DNA of 64,000 bases from Corynebacterium falsenii (GTDB lineage Bacteria; Actinomycetota; Actinomycetes; Mycobacteriales; Mycobacteriaceae): NCBI GenBank assembly GCA_001054945.1, contig JVKJ01000005.1, positions 372,001 through 436,000 on the forward strand. The letters are read 5' to 3'. The notes under the pieces are model-generated. The model worked only from the letters and a program-made list of their open reading frames with translations. It had not been told where the DNA came from and did no database searches. Below, piece by piece: positions 26,285 to 36,318 of this stretch; the stretch's first letter is position 1; every line of letters begins with the position of its first letter. The translations under genes were made by a program, and so were the position numbers.

Positions 26285-27532
26285 ATGAAAGCTTTACAAA
26301 CAGGGCTCGCCCTAGTTGGCCTCCTCGTCGGCGCTGGCTTTGCCACCGGCAAAGAAGTCACCCAGTACTTCATCGGCTTCGGTCTCCCCGGACTGTGGGG
26401 CGTGGTCCTCGCGGCCGTCGTTACCAGCCTGGCAGCCATGTTCGCCCTCACAGCTGGCTGCTACTTCCTTGCTGAGGAACACGCCACCGTCTTCCGACAA
26501 ATCTCCCACCCCATCATTTCCAAAGTGATGGACATTGGCGCGACCGTGACTCAATTTGCGATTGGGTTCATCATGATCGCCGGAGCCGGCGCCGCAGCCC
26601 AACAACAATTCCACGTGGATCTTTGGGTCGGGGCGCTGGCCATCTCCATTCTGGTCGCACTGGCGGGGCTGCTCGATGTTGACAAGGTGAGCAAGATCAT
26701 CGGCGCGGTCACCCCGCTGATTGTCCTCCTCATCTGCGTGCTTTTCATCTGGATAGTGGCGAACCGCCCGGAAGGCAATTTCAGCGATTGGCTCACCGTC
26801 GCCAAGCAAACCGACACCCCCGTCAAGCCGTGGTTTCTCTCCGCTGTGAACTATGCCGGTATGCAGCTCGCCACAGGCATCAGCATGATCTTGGTCATCG
26901 GCGGCGACAGCACAAACATGCGAAATGCCGCCCGTGGCGGCGTGGTCGGAGGCATGATCTTCGGCAGCATGATGATCGTGGAAACCCTCACCTTGGTCAT
27001 CGCCGCTCCGATCGTGGCGGGTTCCGACGTCCCCATCCTGACCCTCTCCGATCACGTCGCGCCGTGGTTCAGCCGGCTGGCGGGTGTCATCGTTCTCCTG
27101 ATGATCTTCAACACCGCCCTGGGCATGTTCTACGCCCTGGGTCGTCGTCTCACCGCCCCACGTCCCCGCCAATTCAAACCGGTCTTCCTCGCCGGCGTGG
27201 CCGGAGGCTTCGCCGTCAGCTTCGTTGGCTTCGGTGGCCTGACCGCCGTGGTATTCCCCATCCTCGGCTACATTGGCATGCTCATCGGCATCGCGCTCAT
27301 TGCGTGGCGTATCAAATCCGCGCGGCGCATCGAGCTGGAGGAACGGAACCGGTCCGCCCTGTGGAGCCTCCTCATGGCACCGGGCACCGCTCACAAACGC
27401 GACTCGCTGAAAATCTCTCGCCTCATCCGCGGCACCGCACCCAGCGAACAGCGCTATCGCGAGGTTCTACGCCAGGATATGGCCGAAGAATCTCAGTCAC
27501 CCAGTATTTCTGCGCGGGCCGAGGGGGACTAA
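26285..27532 (+). CDS. YkvI-like membrane transporter
   Basis: A 415-residue membrane protein with 10-11 helices. The first helix contains LVGLLVGAGFATGKEVTQYF, the glycine-rich break typical of the YkvI (COG3949) branch of the APC-like superfamily, and other helices carry further glycine-rich stretches. The C-terminal 80 residues are charged and cytoplasmic. The substrate is unknown. The start ATG at 26285 gives MKALQTGLALVG; the longer frame upstream adds residues that do not match the family. It is monocistronic by spacing. Confidence 0.8.
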   Translation: MKALQTGLALVGLLVGAGFATGKEVTQYFIGFGLPGLWGVVLAAVVTSLAAMFALTAGCYFLAEEHATVFRQISHPIISKVMDIGATVTQFAIGFIMIAGAGAAAQQQFHVDLWVGALAISILVALAGLLDVDKVSKIIGAVTPLIVLLICVLFIWIVANRPEGNFSDWLTVAKQTDTPVKPWFLSAVNYAGMQLATGISMILVIGGDSTNMRNAARGGVVGGMIFGSMMIVETLTLVIAAPIVAGSDVPILTLSDHVAPWFSRLAGVIVLLMIFNTALGMFYALGRRLTAPRPRQFKPVFLAGVAGGFAVSFVGFGGLTAVVFPILGYIGMLIGIALIAWRIKSARRIELEERNRSALWSLLMAPGTAHKRDSLKISRLIRGTAPSEQRYREVLRQDMAEESQSPSISARAEGD

Positions 27533-27580
27533 AGAAGAGGGGGACGCCACCTCGAATCGCCTCAGTTGCATAGCCCTACT

Positions 27581-28162
27581 ATGGTGTTCTCGGTGAGTAA
27601 TCATTTGAGCACCGTCACCGTCCACATGGTGCGGCATATAACACCGAACATGAACGAAAAGGTCGCTGAATGGGCTGCGGAGGGACAGGCTGCAGCAATG
27701 TCCTTTCCTGGATACCTGGGTTCCGGGTTCCTGAGAAGCGACCCCGAAGCGCACACCTGGCGAATGCACTATCGATTTGCCAGTGAGGAAGCCTTACAGC
27801 ACTGGGAACACTCGCCCGAGCGCAAGGAATGGAAGGATAACTTCTCCCACCACATCCATGAGGAGGAGCGGCATAAGCGCACCGGAGTGGAAGGGTGGTT
27901 CGAGCTCGCCCCTTTTGAGGAACGGCCAGAGGCGTCACCTGTTCCCCCGCGTTGGAAACAGATGATCGTCATCTTCACCGGATTCTTCCCGATGAGCCTC
28001 CTGGCAAATTACGTGCTGAGCCTGGTGCTGCCGCCCGATACTCCCCTGGTCCTGCGGGTCCTGTCCTCCATCGTGCTGGTCATGCCACTGATGGTGTACT
28101 TCGTACTGCCCGCGGTTACCAAGATGTACAGCCCCTGGCTGAACAAGAAGCGCGAGGACTAG
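27581..28162 (+). CDS. ABM-like domain protein with C-terminal membrane helices
   Basis: A 193-residue protein. Residues 1-110 resemble an antibiotic-biosynthesis-monooxygenase (ABM) ferredoxin-like domain (VTVHMVRHITPNMNEKVAEW, FPGYLGSGFLR, HYRFASEEALQHWEHS), and residues 125-190 hold two membrane helices. This matches the COG3224-type architecture, which has no assigned reaction. The start is uncertain (ATG 27581 or GTG 27593). Its stop codon shares the palindrome CTAG with the stop of the convergent phosphatase gene. Confidence 0.75.
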   Translation: MVFSVSNHLSTVTVHMVRHITPNMNEKVAEWAAEGQAAAMSFPGYLGSGFLRSDPEAHTWRMHYRFASEEALQHWEHSPERKEWKDNFSHHIHEEERHKRTGVEGWFELAPFEERPEASPVPPRWKQMIVIFTGFFPMSLLANYVLSLVLPPDTPLVLRVLSSIVLVMPLMVYFVLPAVTKMYSPWLNKKRED

Positions 28163-29694
28163 CGCGTGGGCTTAAAGGGATCGCGGAACAATGAACCGAG
28201 ACTGCCCGTGGCAGAGCCCAGACTCGACATCGGCTTCAGGGAGCCAGCGGAATTCTCGGAGCTGCCGGGGGTCAGCGAGCCGCCCGGCTTACCGGGCTTT
28301 TCAGGGGTAGCCGGTGCATCTCGGGTGATCGTTACCTTGTCCACGTCGGAATCGTCCGCCACGTTGCGAGTGTGAACCGTCAGCTCCGTCGGAGAGACAG
28401 AAACCTGGGCATAGTCCGGGGTGTTGTCCTGGTTAGTCACCGCGGTGTACACCTGCTTTGGTGGCAGCTCAGCGTAGTACTTGGAACCCGTGGAGGAGTT
28501 CGCCGTAACGTGAAACACCTCTCCCTGCTTCGGCTTCAGCACGTCCCCGAAAGCTGGCTCGGCTTCCGGCTCCACAACCTGTGCAGCTTGGTCCACATCG
28601 GAGGCCTGGTTGCCGTTGATCAACTTGCTGCGGGAATAGTTGTGATCGTGCCCGGCGAGGACCAGGTCGACCCCTTGTTCGCTGAAGAAGGGCGACATGG
28701 TGTAACGCAGCTTCTTAACGTTGCCATCGATACGGTGACCCGCCTGGCTGAACATGGAGTGGTGGAAGGAAACAATGACCCAGTCACCCTCCTTCTTCAA
28801 TTTACCCAGGGCTCCTCGGGTGAAGTTCTGCATATTCTGAATTTGAGCGTCCTGATCGCCGGCGCCGGTGGCGGTTACGCCGTTCGTATCGAGGACCACG
28901 AACACAGCATTGTTCCGGCGGAATGCGAAGTCCCGGCTCTCTCGATTGCTGTTGCGGTTCGGCTGGTAGTAGTGGTCGTCGAACCGCTCCGGGGCGCGAT
29001 CATCGTGGTTACCGTTGTCCACGGCAATGGGCGCCCGACGCAGTTGGTCGGGGCTGAAGAACTCGGGGTATTCCCGCGTCCAATCGGTGCCGTTCCCCTG
29101 ATCATTGAGGTTCACCTGGTCGCCGCTAATGAGCATCATCTCGTTATCAGGGTTCTGCTGCATCACGTGGTCAGCGGTCTTGCGCCACTCCTGGCCATCG
29201 TTTTCAGCGTTGCCGCTGGCGCCCACTTGGGGATCTCCAAAGAAGGTGAAGTCCCACTTACCGTCTCCATCGCCGGTCTTGAAGGTGTAGGACTTCGACC
29301 ACCCACCCTCGTCGGAACCCACGCGATAGCGGTACTCGGTGTTCGGCTGCAGGTCGCGCACGGTGGTGCGGTGAACCGTGTACGGCTCATCCTTGAACGC
29401 CGGCTGCGATTGGATCTGATCAACAGCCCCAGCCGAACCCCCGGAGGCCTTCGTGAATTCGACCTTTTCATCCTTGCCAGACTTGCTGAACCAATTGAGG
29501 TTCACCTCATGCTCGTCTGCACCCTGATTCAGGATGAGCTCCTTGATCACCATGGACTCAGCCGTGGTGGCGTGATCCGTCTGATCGTAAAGAGCGACCT
29601 TTTCCTCGTCGGTGAGGGCAAAGGCGGGAGTGGCGGTGGCGAACAATGCACTGGCGACCGCAACTGCAGCCACAGAAGAGCGGGAGAATTTCAC
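28159..29694 (-). CDS. secreted purple-acid-phosphatase-like metallophosphoesterase
   Basis: A 511-residue exported enzyme. A signal peptide (about 1-26, cleaved after TPAFA) precedes a fibronectin-like N-terminal domain (about 45-145) and a calcineurin-like phosphoesterase core. All five metal-binding blocks are present: FFGDPQVG, SGDQVN, NGNHDD, SFHHSMF and AGHDHNY. The C-terminal 50 residues are rich in Pro, Gly and Ser. It probably hydrolyses phosphate esters outside the membrane. It stands alone, convergent with the ABM-like gene, with four bases of overlap at the stops. Confidence 0.9.
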   Translation of the reverse strand: MKFSRSSVAAVAVASALFATATPAFALTDEEKVALYDQTDHATTAESMVIKELILNQGADEHEVNLNWFSKSGKDEKVEFTKASGGSAGAVDQIQSQPAFKDEPYTVHRTTVRDLQPNTEYRYRVGSDEGGWSKSYTFKTGDGDGKWDFTFFGDPQVGASGNAENDGQEWRKTADHVMQQNPDNEMMLISGDQVNLNDQGNGTDWTREYPEFFSPDQLRRAPIAVDNGNHDDRAPERFDDHYYQPNRNSNRESRDFAFRRNNAVFVVLDTNGVTATGAGDQDAQIQNMQNFTRGALGKLKKEGDWVIVSFHHSMFSQAGHRIDGNVKKLRYTMSPFFSEQGVDLVLAGHDHNYSRSKLINGNQASDVDQAAQVVEPEAEPAFGDVLKPKQGEVFHVTANSSTGSKYYAELPPKQVYTAVTNQDNTPDYAQVSVSPTELTVHTRNVADDSDVDKVTITRDAPATPEKPGKPGGSLTPGSSENSAGSLKPMSSLGSATGSLGSLFRDPFKPTR

Positions 29695-29771
29695 GATATT
29701 CCTTCAGGTGGGGTGATGGGAGACGGTGCTCGCATCCAACTTAACCACAGGCTCACCCCACTCGCAGTGCA

Positions 29772-29810
29772 AGAAAAATGCACCCACCGGGAAGAGTTTT
29801 CCCAGCGGGT
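29772..29810 (-). terminator. intrinsic terminator of the ilvBNC operon
   Basis: On the minus strand ACCCGCTGGGAA and TTCCCGGTGGGT form an imperfect stem followed by GCATTTTTC. It lies 20 bases beyond the ilvC stop codon and fits an intrinsic terminator for the ilv transcript. Confidence 0.75.
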
Positions 29811-29830
29811 ACTCGGCTAGCTAACAGGCG

Positions 29831-30997
<1,167 letters not shown>

Positions 30998-31123
30998 TCA
31001 AAAAGGCCGCCGTCTCGAAGCCACCTGGCTCAAGCGGTTCATGGACGCGCTCGCGGCAAAACCTTGCACGTCGCGACCGGGGAGACCAGATCTCACCGAA
31101 GCACTCAGATCTTGCTGGGGTGC

Positions 31124-31630
31124 TCAGATCTTGCTGAGATACATGGCCTTCGGCCCCCGACTCATCGCAGTCACGGAGGACTCCACGAGTTCCCGGATTC
31201 CGAATGGTTCCAGGACGTCCAGCAACGCCTGCAATTTGGATGGGGATCCCGTGGACTCGATGATCAGGGAATCCGGCCCCACATCCACCACGTGAGCGCG
31301 GAACAGTTTGGCTGCCTCTACGACCTGCGTCCGATTGGAGTTGTCGGCGGAGACCTTGACCATCAGCAGGCCGCGGGAGACGAGCGAAGAAGCGTCATAG
31401 CGGCTGACCTTGATCACAGGAATCAGCTTGTTGAGCTGCTTAGTAATCTGCTCGACTACCCGTTCCTCGCCGTTAACCACAATGGTGATGCGGTTGATGC
31501 CAGGAACCTCCGTGCGCCCGGAGGAGATGGACTCGATGTTGAAGCTACGGCGAGTAAACATCGCGGCGATGCGGGAAACAATGCCGTCGACGTCCTCACA
31601 CAGGACTGACAACGTGTGCATGCTCGACAT
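31124..31630 (-). CDS. ilvN: acetolactate synthase regulatory subunit
   Basis: The 168-residue small subunit gives IlvB full activity and valine feedback inhibition. It begins [20 protein letters not shown], an ACT domain (about 4-78, with FNIESISSGRTEVPGINR), followed by the C-terminal ALS_ss domain. Its start overlaps the ilvB stop by one base (TAATG), so the two subunits are probably translationally coupled. Just after the stop codon the last coding bases CAGATCTTGCTG are repeated 20 bases downstream, a small duplication. Confidence 0.95.
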   Translation of the reverse strand: MSSMHTLSVLCEDVDGIVSRIAAMFTRRSFNIESISSGRTEVPGINRITIVVNGEERVVEQITKQLNKLIPVIKVSRYDASSLVSRGLLMVKVSADNSNRTQVVEAAKLFRAHVVDVGPDSLIIESTGSPSKLQALLDVLEPFGIRELVESSVTAMSRGPKAMYLSKI

Positions 31631-33519
31631 TAGTTCTGCTCCTCAGGTGCCGTAGGGGTGGTTGCTTGTTCCTGGTCTTGCATCACTTCGTGTATCTCGG
31701 CGGGCTCTTCTCCGGCACTGTCTTCATCGAACAGGGGCCGAAGATTGCGGGCGTATTGGACCTCGTCATTCGACGTCCCCGCCGCGACCATGGGCCATAC
31801 CTGAGCGTCTTCCCCCACGATGAAGTCGATGACGACCGGCCGGTCGTTGATCTTTCGAGCCTCTCGAATGGTGGGAAGCACGTCCTCCTCCCGCGTCACA
31901 CGGAAAGCGGCGCATCCCATCGCCTCGGCGAGCATCAGGAAGTCCGGGAGGTAGGACTCCTTGGGCTTGAGATTGGTGTGAGAGTAGTGCCCCTCGTAAA
32001 ACAGTGTTTGCCACTGCCGCACCATTCCCAGATTGCCGTTATTGATGAGTGCAACCTTGATCGGAAGGTTTTCCACCGCGCAGGTCACCAGCTCCTGGTT
32101 GGTCATCTGGAAGCACCCATCACCGTCAATGGCCCAGACTTCCTTTTCCGGAGCGCCTGCCTTGGCACCCATCGCTGCTGGCACCGCGTACCCCATGGTT
32201 CCCAGGCCACCGGAATTGAGCCAGGTTCGTGGCTTTTCATAAATCACGAACTGCGCAGCCCACATTTGGTGTTGTCCCACACCGGCGCAATAAATTGCGT
32301 CTGGCCCCACCTCCTCCGACAGGGCCTGAATGACGTATTGAGGGGCCAACTTGCCATTCGGCTGTTCCTGGTAGCCCAGAGGAAATTCCTCTTGGAGCGA
32401 CTCGAGATAGTCCAGCCACTTCCCTGTTGTCGGTGCTGGCAATTCCTCTCGTCGGTACGCCTTCAGCATCCGAGACAGGACCTCGCGAGCATCTCCCACA
32501 ATGGGAACTTCGACCGCGCGGATCTTCCCAATTTCGGCCGGATCGATGTCCGCATGGATCACCTTGGCCTCGGGAGCGAAGCTTTCTACGTGGCCAGTAG
32601 CACGATCATCAAACCGAGTACCGATGGCGATCAGCAGGTCAGCGCGCTGCATTGCGGCCACGGCGGGCACTGTGCCGTGCATTCCCGGCATCCCCATATG
32701 TAAACGGTGGGACTCGGGGAAGGCTCCCAAAGCCATCAGAGTGGTCACAACCGGAATGTCATATGTCTCCGCGAACTCCCGAAGCTCCTCATGAGCCTCA
32801 GCCTTGACCACTCCTCCACCGATGTACAGAACCGGCTTCTTGGACTCCGCGATCAGCTTGACCGCTTCCTCAATCTGACGTGGGTGCGGCTTGGTCACCG
32901 GTCGATAGCCCGGCAGGTCAAACTTCGGTGGCCATACGAAATCCAGTTCCATGTTCTGAATGTCTTTCGGGACATCGACCAGCACCGCGCCCGGGCGCCC
33001 GGTGGAGGCGACATGGAAAGCTTCCGCGATAGCCGCGGGAATCTGTTCTGGCGAAGTGACCATGAAGTTGTGCTTGGTCACCGGCATGGTCACGCCACGG
33101 ATGTCAGCTTCTTGGAATGCGTCCGTCCCCAGCAGGTCTTTGCCCACCTGTCCGGTGATGGCCACGACGGGAACGCTATCCATGTTGGCGTCCGCTAGGG
33201 GGGTGACCAAGTTGGTAGCCCCCGGTCCAGAGGTGGCACAGCACACCCCCACCTTCCCGGTGGCCTGGGCGTAACCGGTCGCGGCGTGGCCCGCGCCCTG
33301 CTCATGGCGAACTAGCGTGTGCTGCAGGCGTGTGGATTCATATAAGGCCTCATACAGTGGAAGAACAGCACCACCTGGAAGACCAAATACCACGTCAGTG
33401 CCCAATTCCTCGAGGGAACGCACGATCGCCTGGGCACCGTTAATTCGTTCCGGAGCACTAGCTTCGTTTTGCTGTGCCAGCATGGCCGGCGTGGGTCGCG
33501 AGCGTGAGGTGTCAGTCAC
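31630..33519 (-). CDS. ilvB: acetolactate synthase catalytic subunit
   Basis: The 629-residue thiamine-diphosphate enzyme condenses pyruvate with pyruvate or 2-oxobutyrate, the first shared step of branched-chain synthesis. The TPP glutamate is in [17 protein letters not shown], and the Mg/TPP motif runs from IDGDGCFQM to ALINNGN. FAD-domain residues lie between. It starts at GTG 33519 with AAGGAG upstream. An attenuator leader of about 230 bases precedes it, so expression should respond to charged tRNA-Val, -Ile and -Leu. Confidence 0.96.
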   Translation of the reverse strand: MTDTSRSRPTPAMLAQQNEASAPERINGAQAIVRSLEELGTDVVFGLPGGAVLPLYEALYESTRLQHTLVRHEQGAGHAATGYAQATGKVGVCCATSGPGATNLVTPLADANMDSVPVVAITGQVGKDLLGTDAFQEADIRGVTMPVTKHNFMVTSPEQIPAAIAEAFHVASTGRPGAVLVDVPKDIQNMELDFVWPPKFDLPGYRPVTKPHPRQIEEAVKLIAESKKPVLYIGGGVVKAEAHEELREFAETYDIPVVTTLMALGAFPESHRLHMGMPGMHGTVPAVAAMQRADLLIAIGTRFDDRATGHVESFAPEAKVIHADIDPAEIGKIRAVEVPIVGDAREVLSRMLKAYRREELPAPTTGKWLDYLESLQEEFPLGYQEQPNGKLAPQYVIQALSEEVGPDAIYCAGVGQHQMWAAQFVIYEKPRTWLNSGGLGTMGYAVPAAMGAKAGAPEKEVWAIDGDGCFQMTNQELVTCAVENLPIKVALINNGNLGMVRQWQTLFYEGHYSHTNLKPKESYLPDFLMLAEAMGCAAFRVTREEDVLPTIREARKINDRPVVIDFIVGEDAQVWPMVAAGTSNDEVQYARNLRPLFDEDSAGEEPAEIHEVMQDQEQATTPTAPEEQN

Positions 33520-33604
33520 GTGTCATTCGCTCCTTGGTTCGTGCCGCGGTGGACGGCAGTGGACTCTCTCCAAAGACGGACGCTTTCGCAGGGTTTCCAG
33601 GCAA

Positions 33605-33652
33605 TGAAAAACGCCCCCGAAGTGGCTGGCTTGGTGACCAGTTTCGGGGGCG
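33605..33652 (-). terminator. attenuator terminator in the ilvB leader
   Basis: On the minus strand CGCCCCCGAA (33652-33643) pairs with TTCGGGGGCG (33621-33612), followed directly by TTTTT (33611-33607). This is a strong intrinsic terminator 85 bases before the ilvB start and after the leader peptide, so it would stop transcription before the structural genes unless its left arm is captured by an antiterminator. Confidence 0.9.
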
Positions 33653-33727
33653 CCGTGGGTTCATCGAGCGACGAAGGAGCCTAGCTGGGTGAGCTAGTGG
33701 CGCCCCTCGGTAATTAGTACTCGATGA
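33647..33727 (-). promoter_or_regulatory. antiterminator and protector stems of the ilvBNC attenuator
   Basis: Two mutually exclusive 8-bp pairings are visible on the minus strand. TCATCGAG (33727-33720, inside the leader peptide codons) can pair with CTCGATGA (33668-33661). GGGGCGCC (33706-33699, the end of the leader peptide) can pair with GGCGCCCC (33654-33647), which is the left arm of the terminator. A ribosome stalled on the Val/Ile codons would cover TCATCGAG and favour the second pairing, which prevents termination. A ribosome reaching the stop codon covers GGGGCGCC and allows termination. Confidence 0.82.
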
Positions 33728-33744
33728 ATCACTACGTTCGTCAT
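33694..33744 (-). CDS. ilvBNC leader peptide
   Basis: A 16-residue peptide, MTNVVIHRVLITEGRH, of which six residues are Val, Ile or Leu, clustered in positions 4-11. It ends at TAG just before the hairpin CTAGC/GCTAG. The ATG lies nine bases beyond the -10 box, so the message is nearly leaderless. It is the control element of the attenuator: slow translation at the branched-chain codons signals amino acid shortage. A comparable branched-chain leader is reported for ilvBNC in C. glutamicum; the exact peptide here is read from the sequence. Confidence 0.87.
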   Translation of the reverse strand: MTNVVIHRVLITEGRH

Positions 33745-33752
33745 AGTTATGA

Positions 33753-33781
33753 AATGTAGCCTAGGTCACGCCGGTTGTCAA
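33753..33781 (-). promoter_or_regulatory. ilvBNC promoter
   Basis: On the minus strand a consensus -35 TTGACA (33781-33776) and a -10 TACATT (33758-33753) are separated by exactly 17 bases. Transcription should start near 33746, two or three bases before the leader peptide ATG. Confidence 0.87.
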
Positions 33782-33855
33782 ACGCTTTGACCATTGCTTT
33801 CCCGATAGGTGATCGATCGTGTCTCACGTACTGGTCACTTCTCCCCCGCCGAGAG

Positions 33856-33901
33856 CTGTGATCTGACGATTAAAAGCATAGAGTGCAAAGAAAGATCACA
33901 G
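33856..33901. promoter_or_regulatory. long-spaced inverted repeat upstream of mscCG
   Basis: CTGTGATCT (33856-33864) and AGATCACAG (33893-33901) are perfect complements separated by 28 bases in the divergent region between ilvB and mscCG. Each arm contains a TGTGA-type half-site, but the spacing is far too wide for a single GlxR/CRP dimer site. Possible roles are two cooperating sites or a hairpin. Function unproven. Confidence 0.35.
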
Positions 33902-33947
33902 GCGGGATCGGTTCAATTCAATAACCCATTCGCTAGCGTGGATTGTT

Positions 33948-35657
33948 ATGCAGACGAGGTTTTACTTGATCCAGTTGTGGTCATGGATCGTGCACGTCGG
34001 TCTTCCCGTGTCCGCGCTCCTGATCATCGCCATTCTTATTCCGCGCCTCGGGCGCCTCACGGTGCGAATGTTCACTCGACGGCTGGACGAGTCCGAGGAG
34101 GCCACAAAATCAAAGTTGGCCCTCATCGGCGCCCTGGTCTACGTGTTCGAGGCCGTTCTTTTCTTCATCATCACAATCAGAGCTCTCACGCTGTTTGGGG
34201 TCCCGGCTACCAGCGCTGCAATCCCCGCCACCGTGGTCTCGGCCGCCATCGGCTTCGGCGCGCAGAAGGTCATCGGCGATTTCCTTGCCGGGTTCTTCAT
34301 CATCTCCGAACGTCAATTCGGTGTGGGCGACTTTGTGAGCTTCGACGGCACCACCAACACGGTGGCCGGAACGGTAGTGAAGCTGACACTGCGCGCTACT
34401 CAGGTTCGTACCCCAGCCGGTGAGGTCGTCACGGTGCCCAACGGTTCAGCAGGCGTGATTACCAACTATTCGCAGGAATGGGCTCGCGCACTTGTGGACA
34501 TTTCCATCCCACTTCGTGCGCACGAATCCGTTGCTGACCTCACCAAGGCAGTGGAGGGCGCTGCCAAGAACGCGATTTCCGAAAGTGATGACCCGGCGAT
34601 CTCCAAGGATGTCACCGGCTCCCTCGACGTTTTGCCCGCCATGGATGTCGTGCAACCCACGGCTGCCGGCAACCCATGGGCCGTGACGTTCCGCGTCATT
34701 GTCGAGGTCTCCCCTGCCCGGCAGTGGGCCGTGGAACGCGCCATCCGCGCTGCCATCATCAACGAATTCTGGGATCGCTGGCACGAGAATCCAGACACGC
34801 TAGGCGCCATCTTGGATAGCGCCACCGAACCAACGTCGGACCGGAACCAAAATATCGGACAAAGCGCCCCCGGTTCTGCCGGAGCCCGAGCAGTTGCCGC
34901 CGACGGCGATCGTGCTGGCGACCAGCCCACCGAGGTGTTCGACTCACATGGCCACAATGCGCTATCCCCGCGCAACACCTCCACCGCGCACGACGGAGAC
35001 AACGCGGACGACGGAGACACCGAAGACACAGTCGAACTTGCCTCCGCGAACTCGGGCCACAAGGACGACGGCCCGGGGCATCCTTCCACCTCCACCGCCG
35101 ACAAGGTGGAGACCAAGGACATTCTCGACGAAGCACTGGAGAAGCCCGAGCTGAACTACGAGCAACGCGTTTTGCAGTGGCTCAGCTTCGGCGGCCGGGT
35201 CCGGGTTTCCACGACCTTGCTTTTCCTCGCGCTGCTCATCATCGGCAGCCTCGCTCTAATGAGTTCCAACCCCGACCAGGCAGAAGCGGGCTGGCTTGCC
35301 CCCGATCGCCTCAAGGCCAAGGTGAGCTCATCTGCCCCCGAACCGTCTTCCAGCCCATCGACCACCGAAAAGTCGGAGACCCCAACCTCCACCGAGCCCA
35401 CCACCTCGGAAGATGCGGACAACTCTGGCTCCACCAACGTCAGCAGCACAGCACCCCGCGGTGGCAACTCCAGCACCTCCGGATCCGGCGGTCAGCGCAA
35501 TGGCTCCACGGCGGAGCCGAACTCCAATAGCGGCGGATCGCAGACCGATACGACTGCAGGTAACGACTCGCAATCCAACGACAACGGGGCGGCGTCCACC
35601 TCCTCCCCTTCAACCCAGCCCAACGCAGGGGGCACGACGAGCACCGCAACCCCCTAG
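33948..35657 (+). CDS. mscCG: mechanosensitive channel MscCG (YggB), glutamate-efflux type
   Basis: A 569-residue MscS-superfamily channel. Residues 1-280 form the MscS core: three helices, the pore helix region TVVSAAIGFGAQKVIGDFLA and the beta domain with VTVPNGSAGVITNYS. Unlike plain MscS, a cytoplasmic acidic linker (about 285-400) leads to SFGGRVRVSTTLLF and a fourth membrane helix (about 420-438), then a 130-residue Ser/Thr/Pro-rich outer tail. This is the architecture of C. glutamicum MscCG, which exports glutamate under envelope tension. The position between ilvB and ilvD also matches. The start lacks a clear ribosome site. Confidence 0.93.
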   Translation: MQTRFYLIQLWSWIVHVGLPVSALLIIAILIPRLGRLTVRMFTRRLDESEEATKSKLALIGALVYVFEAVLFFIITIRALTLFGVPATSAAIPATVVSAAIGFGAQKVIGDFLAGFFIISERQFGVGDFVSFDGTTNTVAGTVVKLTLRATQVRTPAGEVVTVPNGSAGVITNYSQEWARALVDISIPLRAHESVADLTKAVEGAAKNAISESDDPAISKDVTGSLDVLPAMDVVQPTAAGNPWAVTFRVIVEVSPARQWAVERAIRAAIINEFWDRWHENPDTLGAILDSATEPTSDRNQNIGQSAPGSAGARAVAADGDRAGDQPTEVFDSHGHNALSPRNTSTAHDGDNADDGDTEDTVELASANSGHKDDGPGHPSTSTADKVETKDILDEALEKPELNYEQRVLQWLSFGGRVRVSTTLLFLALLIIGSLALMSSNPDQAEAGWLAPDRLKAKVSSSAPEPSSSPSTTEKSETPTSTEPTTSEDADNSGSTNVSSTAPRGGNSSTSGSGGQRNGSTAEPNSNSGGSQTDTTAGNDSQSNDNGAASTSSPSTQPNAGGTTSTATP

Positions 35658-35718
35658 CAAGCTCGCGGGGTGACGCTCTGCGGTGCCAGTCTGCCTCTGC
35701 AACACGTGACCTGATTAA

Positions 35719-36309
35719 ATGGCACACATGAGCTCACCCGCACGGATGTCCAACGAAAGCAACGGCGATCCACGACGCAACATCGAGCCAGCGAGCTTTC
35801 GCCCCAGCAAGCAGCACATCCTCGCTGCCGCGGTGATGTTCCTGATGTGCCTGATGTTCACAGGTCACAAGGTGGAATACCTCTTCTGGGTTCCCCTCCT
35901 CCCTCTCGTTTTCATCCTGTGGACCCTGCGCGCGCGAACGGATATCACCGCGCAGGGTATCTCCGCGAAGTATCTTTTCCGCAAGAGCTCTCGCCTGTCA
36001 TGGGAGGATTTCACGGGGATTCGCTTCGCGAAGTCAGGAAAGGCCTTCGCCGCCGACACCCACGATCGGCAGTTTTACCTGCCCGGAGTGAGCTTTAACT
36101 CGCTAATCACCCTCAGTGAGAAGACTCACGGCCTCATCCCAGACCCGGTGACCCCGGCACGGAGGAGCGCCGACGAAAAGGTCCAGGTGGTCCACAAGGA
36201 CGGCTATGCCGTGCTCATGGACACCGAGGAGTATTCCGAATACGAAAAGCAGCGCCGAGCCGAACATGCGGAACGCTCGACGAACGCTGCCACTGACAGA
36301 GAAGAGTGA
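35719..36309 (+). CDS. bPH-type membrane protein upstream of ilvD
   Basis: A 196-residue protein with a polar N-terminus, two membrane helices (about 33-70, MFLMCLMFTGHKVEYLFWVP) and a bacterial PH-like domain (DITAQGISAKYLFRKSSRL, SWEDFTGIRF) of the bPH_6 type. The function is unknown. It ends nine bases before ilvD on the same strand and probably shares its transcript; C. glutamicum has a corresponding gene between yggB and ilvD. ATG at 35719 or 35728 could be used. Confidence 0.78.
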   Translation: MAHMSSPARMSNESNGDPRRNIEPASFRPSKQHILAAAVMFLMCLMFTGHKVEYLFWVPLLPLVFILWTLRARTDITAQGISAKYLFRKSSRLSWEDFTGIRFAKSGKAFAADTHDRQFYLPGVSFNSLITLSEKTHGLIPDPVTPARRSADEKVQVVHKDGYAVLMDTEEYSEYEKQRRAEHAERSTNAATDREE

Positions 36310-36318
36310 GAGAGAGCC

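Noticed and set aside
26312..27394. 360-codon open frame on the minus strand
   Set aside because: Antisense to the YkvI-like transporter; its Asp/His/Gly-rich composition is that of a shadow of hydrophobic codons.
28372..29820. 482-codon open frame on the plus strand
   Set aside because: Antisense to the secreted phosphatase, whose signal peptide and five metal motifs establish the real frame.
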